Source: Austropuccinia psidii
Taxonomy: Eukaryota > Basidiomycota > Pucciniomycetes > Pucciniales > Sphaerophragmiaceae
Direction: 5' to 3'
NCBI GenBank assembly: GCA_023105745.1
Contig: JALGQZ010000018.1
Coordinates: 15,323,773-15,387,772, forward strand
DNA: 64,000 nucleotides
Below the pieces are notes generated by a model. It worked only from the letters and a program-made list of their open reading frames with translations. It did not search any database and was not told the origin of the DNA. A program made the position numbers and the translations under genes. Below, in pieces: positions 33,474 to 43,425 of the stretch (its first letter is position 1; each line of letters starts with the position of its first letter).

Positions 33474-36400
33474 AACACATGTGTGTTTTTTCTGTGGTAA
33501 ATTATACCATCTAGTAGGTGAAATCTTCCTTCATCATAAGATTTTCTCCATACTTCATCCAAGGCATGTGTTAAAGAGTTGTCTTTACAGTCCTTGTTAA
33601 GTAATTGGCATAAGATGCTACAATTCTTATCTTGAGTGTAACTGTTTCTGACTTCTTCAAAGAAGGTGGTGTTTAAGTCTGTAACACTTATCCCTTCTAT
33701 TGGAATTTGTGGGGAGGCTTCTTCTGGTACATAAGCAGGATTATCAATATCATTTGGTAATGGCCATCTGCTTAGTCCATCTGCATTTTTATGAATATTG
33801 CCATCTTTGTGAACAATAGTCATATTGCCCCTATATTCTTGTATGGCTATTTGCCATCTAAGCATATGTCTGTTGGGTGTTTTCATGTTCAGAAGTGATT
33901 TAACAGCGGTACAATCTGTTATTACTTCAAAGACACATCCTTCTAGAAAGTAATTTAGCTTTTCTAGAGCCCAAACAAGGCATAAACACTCCATCTGACT
34001 TGCTCCATATCTGGCTTCAGTTGGTTTGATTTGCCTAGATATGAAACATATGGGTCCCTCTACAGGTTTATCATTTATGATCTGAACTTGGTGAAGTGCA
34101 GCACCTAGCCCATCTCCTGATGCATCAATATAAAGCTTAAAGGGCAGCTTAAAGTCTGGCATCAGTAAGAGTGGAGCAGTGGTCAAGGCTTGTCTCAAAG
34201 ATTCAAAGGCTTTTACTCTGTCAACTGTGATTTCAAAGACTGTGTCTTTGTCACATAGCTTATAAAGAGGTCTTGCTATGGATGCAAAATCTTTAATGTG
34301 TTGCCTGTAATACCCTGCAAAACCCAAAAATGATTGAATTTCTTTTTTGTTTTGAGGCATGGGTTTAAGCAGTACTGCTGCAACTTTGTTTTTGTCAATT
34401 CCAAGAGATAAACCAGATACTACATGCCCTAGTGCTTTAAGCTCTTTAAATCCAAAATGGCATTTCTTTAAAGAAATTTTCATATTGACAGATTGAATTT
34501 TTGTCAAAACCCTGGACAATCTGTACATATGTTCTTCCCAAGTTTTGGAGCAGACTATAATGTCATCAATGTAAATGATTAACCATCCCTCTGAGAGTTC
34601 TTCAGGGAAGATTTCATTCATCATTCTTTGGAAGTGTGAAGGTGCATTTTTGATACCAAAAGGCATCCTTAAGTATTCATACACTCCACAATGAACAATA
34701 ATTCTCAAGTATTTTCTTGCTCTTGGTATTACCACATTTTGATGGAATCCTTTAAGGGCATCCATAGTGGTTATATACACTGCTTGAGATATTTGAGTAA
34801 GGGCAATTTGGATTTTTGGTATTGGGTATCTGTCTGGAACAGTGTAAGTGTTCAGAGCTCTAAAGTCCCCAACCATTCTGGATTTTCCATTATGCCACGC
34901 CACTATGACTGGTGTAGTTATTTCTACTTCCTCATTGTGGCCTACTTTTCTTATTACACCAAGGTCTAGAAGTTCTTTGATATGAATTTCTAGAGCTTCT
35001 CTTGATTTTGGACTTGCTGGATAAGCAGGTCTTCTTAAGAGTGGTGGATAAGGTCTCTCAATGTTAAGAATGATGTCAACTTCATGACCAATAATTGCTC
35101 CCAGAGGTTCTTTGTCTGTAGCAAATGCTCCTCTGTGGTCATACAAAAGGGAAGAAAGTTCATTTTCTTGCTTATTAGTCAGATGAAGGCTTATTTCAGC
35201 CTCATTTAACTGTTCAGACTTGAATTTCTCTAACTCTAAGTTGACTGGTGATACTTTGTTTACTGTAATTTGTCTTTTAAAGGGTAAAAAGGCAAATTTC
35301 TGGCGCTTATTGTCTCCAATTGTAAAGTATCTGTCTTTGTTATTATGTAAATCTATCCCATACATGATTAAATAGTCATTTTCCAATATAAAGTGGGTAC
35401 TAGAGCAATTTTCCATAACAACAAATTCAACTGTGATCCTTAAATTCCCATTTATGTGTGGGAATATGACATTGGTCTCAAAGATTCCTAATGCTTTCAT
35501 TGGGTTACTTGCACTGTTGAATTTTATACCATCAATTGGTAACAATTGGTCTTCAAAATTTGGTACACAAGTCTTAAGAAAAGATTTTCCAACACAAGAG
35601 CAGAAGGCTCCTGGGTCAAGCAAAAGTTTGGTGGGTTTGTTGTCAATCACCACTTCTGTTATACAGGAGTTACCAGCTGTATAACCTTTTCCTCTGTTTG
35701 GTTTTGTCTTCATAAGCTGTGCATCTTGAACTTTTGATAAATCAACTTGACCATTGCTCAATTGTGGTAAGTGGGAATAAGATTCCATGATGTCAAAAGT
35801 GGCATTGATATTTTCTATATCTTTTGAAGATTCAGAGAATATGGATGACTTATCATCTGAATTGTCTTCAATTATGTCTTCTTTTTCAACATCTGGTTCT
35901 TTTTCAATGTCAATTTCATTGATTTTCCCCCTTTTTGGACATGTATTGGCTAAATGGGTGGTGCTTTGGCAAATGTGGCATTTTCTGACTGAATCTGCAG
36001 ATTTATATTTAATATTACTAGAATTTTCTTTGGGGTTTTTGTCCACAGAATCTTTCCAAGGTGTATTAAACCTTGTTTTAAGATTCACCCTACTAGAACC
36101 AATTTTGGTTCTGGTGGTTACTTCTTCTAGTATATTGATAATATCCTCTGCTGAAGATTGTTCAGTAGTCCTGCTTTTGACAGCATGCTCTAAGTCACCT
36201 CCACATTGTCTCAGAATTTTTCTATGGATCATAAATTCTGACATGTCAGGATATAATGCTGTTAATCTGTCCTTTTGTTGGCAAAACCATGGTAAAGCTT
36301 TGTCTTTATCAGCATTAAATTTGGCAGATTCAAAGGCTGTTTCAACTTTAAACCTCCAAGCATCATTTGCCCATTTGTTGATGATTTGGGTTTTCCACCA

Positions 36401-38038
36401 AGTCCAACTCTGGTGTCCATGTGCTTGTCTTATTTTGATGTACCATCTGTGAGCTGATCTGGTAAACAAGGTGTTAAACCTGGCTGTTACCAATCTGTCT
36501 GGTAATTCAAAATCCTCTTTGATCATGTCAATACCTCTAATGAATTCCATATGGTCATACTCTCCTTCACCACTGAAGTGAGCCCATTCTTTAAGTTTTG
36601 GAACTTCTTTCAAGAGTGCTTGGCCCATTGATGGTTCCAAGTTATGAAAAGAAGTGGATAATTCATTTTTTAATTGTGAATTATCAGGATCCAATACTTG
36701 TGGATTTGAAATTCTTGTGCCCTCATTTTGATTTAGAGGTGTAGACATTCTTGGTAAGGTGTTCAGTATTTGTTCAATGTCATTCATTTTACTGTTGCTA
36801 CACCTTTGGGAATTTCTGTATTCATGTTGGAAGCTTTGTATTAAATTTATTACTTCAATTTTATACATGTCTTCTTTATGTGTAAGTTCTTGCCATAACT
36901 CTGTCTGTCTTGTATTATCAGCAGTGACTTGATTCAATTTCATTGATAATTTTGATACTTCTTCTTTTGAAGCATCAAAACACTTTTTCAAGGCAATGGT
37001 ATATGTCTTTACTTCAGTAAATGAATTTGAAATGTCATCAAGGACTTTCTTGTTATCTGTCTTGATAATATTTATGGCTTGTTTAATTCTTGTTTCAATC
37101 ATGTCATCAATATTGAATTTAGAATATTTATCTGTTAATTCTTTAATAATGGCAGATTGTTCTTTTATTTTAATGTTAGAAGAATTGTCATTATTAGAAT
37201 TTTTAATTGTTCTTAAAACTTTTTCAAAACACATAAGTGTTTTATTAATTTGGCACAGACTCAGGCTGTTTGTTTTAATGTTGTTACAAATGGTGTCATT
37301 TTTATCAGAAAGATGTTTTTTCACGTCATTTATAGCATTATACAACTCTGGGATGGAATCAAATATGTCAGAAATCATTTCTGGAACCTTAATCTGGCTT
37401 CCTCCTTCTTCTGTAATTCCATCATGGTTCTGGCCATCTGAAATACATTTTCCATGGCATCCTGCTGAATCTTTGGGATTCTGTAGCCCTGGCTGTAAGG
37501 TTTTGGGGCTGGTGCCTTCCCTTTGCCCTTGTTTGGAGTTTGTGGCTGCTTTTTCACGTTGGAATTGCTGCTGCTGGCCACTGGGGCTGTTTTTGGCACT
37601 GGTTTGGCTGGTGGAGGGTTGTTTTTCCTCCATTCTAGTGTCAAAAGCATCATGTTTTTCTTCTCCATCAATGGATGCCATCCATTGAGCAATTTGCAAG
37701 TGTTGGGATGGCCCAAGAATTTTCTTACTGTCAGGTAAGAATTCATGCAATTCTTCCACAGGTCTGCAAGGATCTGGTACTCCTTGAATTGGAGTGCATT
37801 GTTGTATGCACTGTGGCTGGCTTTGTATATGTCCACAGAGGCTTTTTGTGGCGGTGTCAGCTCCTTTTGAAGGTAAAATGGTATTATCAGCTTCAGAATG
37901 ACCCATTTTAGTTGTTTGGAAGTCATCAACTGACCCTTTTCCTTCTGTACCTGGTTGGCCTCTGCCATAATCACGTCTATTACCTTTTTGGGAGCTGCTT
38001 GAGGGGTTGTAGCTGGCTCCTGACCTGGTTGAAGGCAT
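33470..38038 (-). CDS. Family 2 Gag-Pol (Gag, protease, RT, RNase H), 1522 codons
   Basis: ATG at 38038. Residues about 1-220 overlap the accessory frame; a long coiled-coil-like Gag region follows; capsid-like region with [13 protein letters not shown] and [12 protein letters not shown]; zinc knuckle C687-C700; protease with D808-P-G in place of D-S/T-G; RT with YIDD at 1156-1159; RNase H with [11 protein letters not shown]. It ends early at 33470 because of a 1-nt deletion in an A6/T6 run (33486-33491). The ATG lies inside the predicted 64-nt intron of the accessory gene and is the first AUG after more than 1 kb of AUG-free leader, so Gag-Pol should come from unspliced RNA. A second in-frame ATG (M221, 37378-37376) overlaps the accessory stop. 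Confidence 0.95.
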   Translation of the reverse strand: MPSTRSGASYNPSSSSQKGNRRDYGRGQPGTEGKGSVDDFQTTKMGHSEADNTILPSKGADTATKSLCGHIQSQPQCIQQCTPIQGVPDPCRPVEELHEFLPDSKKILGPSQHLQIAQWMASIDGEEKHDAFDTRMEEKQPSTSQTSAKNSPSGQQQQFQREKAATNSKQGQREGTSPKTLQPGLQNPKDSAGCHGKCISDGQNHDGITEEGGSQIKVPEMISDIFDSIPELYNAINDVKKHLSDKNDTICNNIKTNSLSLCQINKTLMCFEKVLRTIKNSNNDNSSNIKIKEQSAIIKELTDKYSKFNIDDMIETRIKQAINIIKTDNKKVLDDISNSFTEVKTYTIALKKCFDASKEEVSKLSMKLNQVTADNTRQTELWQELTHKEDMYKIEVINLIQSFQHEYRNSQRCSNSKMNDIEQILNTLPRMSTPLNQNEGTRISNPQVLDPDNSQLKNELSTSFHNLEPSMGQALLKEVPKLKEWAHFSGEGEYDHMEFIRGIDMIKEDFELPDRLVTARFNTLFTRSAHRWYIKIRQAHGHQSWTWWKTQIINKWANDAWRFKVETAFESAKFNADKDKALPWFCQQKDRLTALYPDMSEFMIHRKILRQCGGDLEHAVKSRTTEQSSAEDIINILEEVTTRTKIGSSRVNLKTRFNTPWKDSVDKNPKENSSNIKYKSADSVRKCHICQSTTHLANTCPKRGKINEIDIEKEPDVEKEDIIEDNSDDKSSIFSESSKDIENINATFDIMESYSHLPQLSNGQVDLSKVQDAQLMKTKPNRGKGYTAGNSCITEVVIDNKPTKLLLDPGAFCSCVGKSFLKTCVPNFEDQLLPIDGIKFNSASNPMKALGIFETNVIFPHINGNLRITVEFVVMENCSSTHFILENDYLIMYGIDLHNNKDRYFTIGDNKRQKFAFLPFKRQITVNKVSPVNLELEKFKSEQLNEAEISLHLTNKQENELSSLLYDHRGAFATDKEPLGAIIGHEVDIILNIERPYPPLLRRPAYPASPKSREALEIHIKELLDLGVIRKVGHNEEVEITTPVIVAWHNGKSRMVGDFRALNTYTVPDRYPIPKIQIALTQISQAVYITTMDALKGFHQNVVIPRARKYLRIIVHCGVYEYLRMPFGIKNAPSHFQRMMNEIFPEELSEGWLIIYIDDIIVCSKTWEEHMYRLSRVLTKIQSVNMKISLKKCHFGFKELKALGHVVSGLSLGIDKNKVAAVLLKPMPQNKKEIQSFLGFAGYYRQHIKDFASIARPLYKLCDKDTVFEITVDRVKAFESLRQALTTAPLLLMPDFKLPFKLYIDASGDGLGAALHQVQIINDKPVEGPICFISRQIKPTEARYGASQMECLCLVWALEKLNYFLEGCVFEVITDCTAVKSLLNMKTPNRHMLRWQIAIQEYRGNMTIVHKDGNIHKNADGLSRWPLPNDIDNPAYVPEEASPQIPIEGISVTDLNTTFFEEVRNSYTQDKNCSILCQLLNKDCKDNSLTHALDEVWRKSYDEGRFHLLDGIIYHRKNTHVL

Positions 38039-38286
38039 AATTATGGTTAAAAAGGCTTAAAATAGTATTTTTACGTCAAAAAACTTACTATTGGCCAAAT
38101 TTTTAGCTTTCTGAAGGGTATTACTTATGTCCAAGTTAATTAATTCAGAAGATATTGGTTCAGGCTGGTTATTTTGAGTCACAATAACAGTTCTATTATG
38201 ATCAGAATTGACAGTACTGGCAGGGATAATGCTGGTTACTGTTGAGGCTGTTTCAATGTTTTCTTGTCTTACCACGTTGTCAGACA
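37375..38286 (-). CDS. Family 2 predicted spliced accessory protein, about 282 aa
   Basis: Exon 38286-38089 and exon 38024-37375 join in phase across a 64-nt intron (donor GTAAGT, acceptor AACCAG). The first exon has no ATG and starts after TTTTAG|TG; an upstream exon ending in A (donor GTGAGG at 38363) would supply ATG. The second exon has a hydrophobic helical region ([13 protein letters not shown]), a Trp-containing middle ([13 protein letters not shown]), a Pro/Lys/Ser-rich basic linker, and a charged C-terminal helix. It overlaps Gag-Pol in another frame for about 650 nt. In the older copy 2c this frame is better preserved than the Gag-Pol frame. Ends in TGA overlapping ATG (ATGA). No known domain recognised. 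Confidence 0.6.
38025..38088 (-). other. Predicted 64-nt intron containing the Gag-Pol start codon
   Basis: GTAAGT...CAACCAG. The same position and length recur in copy 2c (55145-55082, donor GTGAGT) and copy 2d (60865-60929, GTAAGT). Removal deletes the Gag-Pol ATG at 38038-38036. Confidence 0.6.
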
Positions 38287-38363
38287 CTAAAATTAATGAA
38301 AAAGCCAATTAATTAAGTAAAAAAAAGGTTATTTCAAAAAAGAAATAAAAATATAAGCCTCAC
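38287..38363 (-). other. Predicted 77-nt leader intron that would assemble a start codon (family 2)
   Basis: Donor ATTATAA|GTGAGG at 38363 and acceptor TTTTTCATTAATTTTAG|TG ending at 38287. Joining gives ATAATGTCT, a start codon with A at -3, in frame with the accessory exon. The same two sites are in copy 2d (60591 and 60666). The donor is not perfect consensus. Confidence 0.45.
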
Positions 38364-38490
38364 TTATAATATGAAAAAAATTATTTTTTAAGGATTTTTT
38401 TGGATTATAAGTATTTTTTATATGTTTTTAAATTTTTCAATATAAGAAAAAAGATTTAAAAAGAGTAAAAAAATATGTCACAGGTAAAAT

Positions 38491-38508
38491 ATCACGGCTG
38501 GGCCCCCA
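38491..38508 (-). promoter_or_regulatory. Primer binding site of copy 2b
   Basis: TGGGGGCCCAGCCGTGAT on the minus strand, 2 nt after the 5' LTR. Pairs with a tRNA ending GGGCC-C-CCA; tRNA-Pro is a possible primer by its C discriminator. Confidence 0.75.
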
Positions 38509-38510
38509 AA

Positions 38511-40348
38511 TGTAAGGTGTGGATATGAAACTTTGATTAGAAATCAAGTACTTTTCCTGTCCTCAAAATTTGTATAAGGTAAAATTCAGTTAAAAATAGT
38601 ATGAAATATTATTTTTAAGAGAAAACACGCCAATTTTATTGTTTATAACTTTATTAGTATAAAACAATAATATAAAAATTTATTGTTTTACCAACAATAA
38701 AGATTTATCCAAAAAATACTCTACAAGAGATATTTTAAGGCTACAAAAGAAATTTCTTCAAGAGCAATTTCAATTGGAGTTAATTGAGCAAAGAACTGCA
38801 AGCAATTAATTAAAGAACAAAGTCTTTAAAAAGAATATTAAAGAGAAAACACGCCCAAAAGTGACCAGAGTGAATTTGGAAACAAAGTGACAAAGTTAGC
38901 AGTGATGAAAGATGCTTTAATTCACTTTTGGGGTGGTTCAGGGGTAAAAATGATTATAAGAGTTACAAACAATGATTATAATGATTTTTTCACGTGGTTA
39001 AAAGGATTAAAATGATTTAAAAGTGGTGGTTGGAATCTTTGATTGATTGGTTTAACAGTTTTAAACTAATTAATAAAAGGAAAAGATTCTAACATGAAGA
39101 GAAAAGTGGGACAAAGAAGACATTCTTTTATAGCCATCAATTCTCTTACTCCAAAAGTAAAATTTACTCTTGTCAGTCGTGAAAAACAGTCTGACAACAG
39201 AAAAGCCAATTATGGCATCATTGAACCCTGGTTTAGACCAAAAAAGGGCTGGTTTAAACCATTTTTAGCCATTTTTAGCCATTTTAGACCCTTAAATCAG
39301 CCATTACTATAGCAATACCAGGCCTAGAGCCTTCAAAACACGTCAGAATGTGTGTCAGAGGCGTAGAAACCAGTTAAAACTGTTTTTACTATGATTGTTT
39401 TATCTTAAGGGTAGTTTTACCCTCTTGGCAACAGCTAAAACTACCCCAGTTGGTATCAAAACCTCATCATCAATTGAGTTCACAGACCCTGTAACTCAAT
39501 TCCAGGCCAAAAGTGATGAACTTTTGCGTGAATTTTGACATCCCACGCGTGTCAGCAAGGATTTTGGGGGTCTAGCTCCCCCTTAGAGCTGGAGTTCCTT
39601 TTCCCCCCCAAATTTAATCTTTCCAATTTATTTTTCCTTTAATTCCTCATCATGTATTATACTTATAATTTACATATGTAATTCAATTCAATTGTACAGT
39701 ACAATACAGTAATAATTGACACCTCATATGTAAATCAAAGTTCACTTATGTAATACACGCGCACATTTTGACATTTCAATTGAATTCAATTGAAAATACT
39801 TTAATTCCTCATAACTTCTAAACTAAACACAACACCTCAATTTTAACACAAAAATTGATGGTTAACACCACATGTGGTGTGAATTAAATTAAGGTTTTGA
39901 GGATTTTCAACTTTTGTATTGAAAATACTAAAAACTTAATTTAAGCTTATTTAGAGTTGAGTTGCAAAAATTTCACTCAGAGGTGACCCCACCTGATTTT
40001 TTATGAGGAATCCAATGGTGAAATAAAATTTATATGTTTATTTATTGGATAAAAAGTTATAATAAATTTTATTTAACTTTTTTCCAAATTTATTTATTTT
40101 TTCACAATTTTGTTAAAATATCATTTTTACTCAAATTTTTCAAGTATAAATGTAATTTTATATTTACAAAATTTAAAGTAATTTTATTTTTAAATTATAA
40201 TTAATTTTTTATTTTTAATATAATTTTATATTTATATTTTTTTTATTTTCATTTTAATAATATAAATAAATTTATTTTATTTATATTAATATGTTATTTT
40301 TTATATTTGTGGTCTTTTGGGTATATGAAATTACCTCTAAGGCTCACA
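38511..40348 (-). repeat. 5' LTR of copy 2b, 1838 bp
   Basis: Nearly identical to 30254-32091. TATA box TATAAAAG on the minus strand at 39132-39125. From 39092 down to the end of the LTR and on to the Gag-Pol ATG at 38038 there is no ATG on the sense strand. Confidence 0.97.
39125..39132 (-). promoter_or_regulatory. TATA box of the family 2 LTR
   Basis: GGCTATAAAAGAATG on the element strand, conserved in the copies inspected. Transcription would start about 30 nt downstream, near 39100-39090. Confidence 0.6.
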
Positions 40349-40930
40349 ATGCCTTTTGTTGAATCAAAAATGCAACATTTCTGATGCCATTAATGCCATA
40401 AATGGCATTCATAATGCCACATTAACAATGCCATTAATGGCATTACTAATACCATGAATGGCATTCTCAATGCAATAAATGGCATAATGCCATTTATGTA
40501 ACACCATAAATGGCATTGTTAATTCCATTTATGTAATTCCACAAATGCAATTTTTGATTCCATAAATGGCATTTTTGATGCCATTTATGTTATAGTTAAG
40601 GCCATTAATTCCATTTTTAAGGCCAATGTTTAGGCCATTCATGCCATTTTTAAGGCCAATGTTAAGGCCATTTATGGCATCTTTAAATGCATAAATGGCA
40701 TTGTCAAGGCCATTAAATTCAATTTATGGCATTGCTGTAATGCCATTTATGCCAATTTTCTGGCCATAAATGGCATCTGTATGTCATTCTTGATGCCATT
40801 TATGGCATTATTATGTCATTAGTGATGCCATTGAAGGCACTTTTGATGTGATAAATGGCACTGTTAATGCCAAAAATCAAATTTTAACTTCCACTCATCA
40901 TAAATTACATTTTGAATTCAATTTATGTCA
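40349..40930. repeat. ATGCC/GGCAT palindromic repeat array, right part
   Basis: Continuation of the 29960-30253 array after copy 2b, more degenerate and with longer spacers. The first 5 bases, ATGCC, are the target duplication. Confidence 0.8.
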
Positions 40931-41289
40931 TAAATGGCATTTTCAATTTAATTAAAAACATGAACAAAAAAATAAAAAAACATGGACTTTTTGGGCCTAC
41001 AAATGTTCTTGCAAAAAAAAGGCAAAGTCTTGGGCTTCTGGTTTATTATTCTCAACATTCTCACCTTCATTTTAAAAAAAAATATTGAAATTCATAAGTG
41101 GGAACATTTTTAATGAATTTTTTCAAAAAAATGGGCCATTTTACCAAATTGCCCAAAATAGAAAAATTGGGCAAAAAAAATTTGAAAAAATTTGGGGACC
41201 TTCACATCCCATGTCGAAAAGAATATGGCAAAAACAATGTTAAAAATTCTCAAAAATGAGCCTGAGGAATTTTTATAAAAAAATTAGGT

Positions 41290-41355
41290 CACTTACGTGT
41301 TTTGGCCATAATTTGGTAAAAACACGTAAGGGCTTACGTGTGTTTACCAACACCC
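41290..41355. repeat. Right terminal inverted repeat and subterminal copies
   Basis: Contains CTTACGTGTTTTGGCC, then GGTAAAAACACGTAAG, then the terminal CTTACGTGTGTTTACC ending CACCC. Mirrors the left end. Confidence 0.7.
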
Positions 41356-41363
41356 AAAAAATA

Positions 41364-41819
41364 TAAAAAAAATTATTATAATATAAAACTTTACAGTGAG
41401 TAAAATAAAAAAGCTATTTCTTGTTATCAATATTATCTTCTTTTTTTGTATATATTCTATCTCAGACTTATTATTATTCTAAAACAATTCATCAAAAAGG
41501 ACAAATAAATAAAGAATAAATACAATAAATACAAATACATTCAATAGGACACATATATAAGGTAAAAGAGCCTGAATTTCCCAGTCACATAATAATACAA
41601 ATTTCTTTCATTTTATTATGTGTTTTTGATTATCATTTATGTTTTATTTATTATTATTATTTAATCCATGGTTTCATTATTATTATTTTTTATATTATTT
41701 TTTCTTATTCCATTTTTATTTGTTTTTTTAAAAAGACATAATAATACAGATAAATTAAAATTTATGATAAAAATGGAGAATTTTAGGCCTCTTGGAAGGA
41801 TTTTCCCTTCCTTTGACCC
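41364..41819. other. AT-rich stretch between the inverted-repeat element and family 4
   Basis: No frame seen. A purine-rich run just after the family 4 stop (minus strand, CAAAGGAAGGGAAAA, 41816-41802) could be a polypurine tract or chance. Confidence 0.4.
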
Positions 41820-43425
41820 TTAAACATTGCTTTTTCTATGTTTATTCATGTTATATCTACACTTTTCTTCATCAGTAAAGACAAAATTATTTATAAAGGG
41901 AAATACTTCTTTCTTAAGACTTCTTTTATTGTAAAACATATTTTTAGCCTTCTTATGGTATATTTCAAAAGTGAAATTTATATTCATTTTAATATTTCTT
42001 ATAAATTTTGAATTATTATTTAGCTTTTTGTGGTTGCATTTTCTCTTTTGTAACTTCCTTTCCTTGATACATATTGGAAATTCTGTAACTTGAGGTATTT
42101 GAGGTATTTTTTCCTGTTCTTTACTGGAAGTTTCTTTTAAAAACTCTGTTATTTGCCTTAATATTTTTTCAGTTGAATTATTTTTGTAATTTATGTTTTG
42201 ATCATCATCAAGTGCATGATTCATTTCATTTTCTTCATATAAATTTTCTCCAAGAGCTGGGCTTGAAGCTCTAGTAACACTTCCTTCTTTTTGTTCCAAG
42301 TTTCTTACAAAGAATTAGTTCTTCCCAGTTTTCTTTTTTTCAGGTATTTGATGATTGAATAAAGAATAATCATTAATTTCCATATATTCTTCTTCATCAT
42401 AGTCGGATAAGGCCAAATTGAATGTTTGATAGCTGTATTGAATTCCTTCATCATTATTCCCTTGACTTTCTATACATTTTGAGTATGTTTCTCCCATTGG
42501 TTTATTTATGCCATAGTTTCTTGTAATTTCGTAACTGAAGTAGTCCAATTATTTTTTCTCTTGAAGCACTTTCCTCTTTTCTTTTCTGATCATAATAATA
42601 TCCCATATTATACTGTCTTTTCAATAATTTGTCATATTCTACCAAATCCAAATTCCCATGTTCCTGCTCTTCTTTTTCTAAATTATTATTCTTGTATGCT
42701 TCACTTTCTGGTCTTGACATTATTAATTCCTCATTCTTCCCTTTCCCTTGGGTGGAATTCCTTATTCTCCTTAATTAATTAAACCAATCACATAATTGTT
42801 GTCCCAAAACAATATAATGAATTATTGTTTCTGAAAGCTTTGAATAAGTATATTCTTCAGCTGTAAGTGTTACCAAAACCAATTCAGCTGTTTTATTCCT
42901 TAAAATATGATTCTTCCATACATTCATTTGAGTATTCTTGAGTCCTATACCCATTTCTGTTGCTATTTGTATAGGTATAATATCCAATGGTGAATTTTCA
43001 TCCAAAATTGCCATAATTGGTATTTTCTTATATCCCGGCCTTATATAAGTGGTTTAAAATCTCTTGAGGCTATTATCAATTCCAACATGATGATTTTCTG
43101 CAAGTATATTTGAAGTTGAAGCCTTTTCCCTGGGCTCTTTCCCTTCCAAGTCATATATTTTCAGCTTAAAATTCATGGCTTCTCTTTTCCTATTTCTCTT
43201 TATTTTTTCTTCAACACTGTCTTCTGACAAATCCTTATCATTCCATTCTCTATTAGCATTATTTATGTTGACTTCAGATTGAGTTTCACTTGGTAATCCC
43301 TTTGACAATTTCATCTCTGATTCTTTTTCCTTCGATGTTTCTTCATATTTGACATTAATGAATTTACTATTTCTTTTATTATTTATCTCTTCTTCCATAA
43401 ATAACTGTTTTGGTGAGGTTGGTGC
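41820..43425 (-). pseudogene. Family 4 post-protease linker region, broken
   Basis: Consecutive minus-strand frames 43398-43054, 43014-42775, 42720-42502, 42548-42315 and 42299-41820 interrupted by stops and frame changes. They are rich in Lys, Glu and Asn. The 43014 frame has an LDENSPLDIIPIQIATEMGIGL block that resembles a protease-like fold without the catalytic DTG/DSG. The 42299-41820 block contains INFTFEIYHKKAKN, a segment I associate with the linker before RT in this family. The frame ends at 41820 without RT. Confidence 0.6.

Larger units (their letters stand above)
30254..40348 (-). mobile_element. Family 2 retrotransposon copy 2b, complete
   Basis: Both LTRs are 1838 bp and differ at about 8 positions by eye, so this is a young insertion. 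The 5-bp target duplication ATGCC is exact at 30249-30253 and 40349-40353. Internal parts on the minus strand: primer binding site, predicted leader intron, accessory frame, Gag-Pol, polypurine tract. The only defect seen is a 1-nt deletion in the integrase region near 33486-33491. The best reference copy of family 2 in this window. Confidence 0.97.
29844..41355. mobile_element. Candidate terminal-inverted-repeat element (about 1.4 kb without its insert)
   Basis: Terminal inverted repeats of 23 nt at 29844-29866 and 41333-41355 match at 21 of 23 positions (GGGTRTTGGTAAAMACACG...). They are flanked by an identical 8-bp sequence, AAAAAATA, at 29836-29843 and 41356-41363. Extra copies of GGTAAAAACACGTAAG lie just inside both ends in both orientations, like transposase subterminal sites. 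The interior is ATGCC/GGCAT repeat sequence with no coding frame, so it would be non-autonomous. An 8-bp duplication is typical of hAT-type transposons, but the flank is low-complexity. Copy 2b (30254-40348) inserted into it. Confidence 0.6.

Noticed and set aside
33470..33500. Programmed frameshift between RT and integrase in copy 2b
   Set aside because: Copy 2a and family 1 read through this point in one frame, so a simple 1-nt deletion is more likely.
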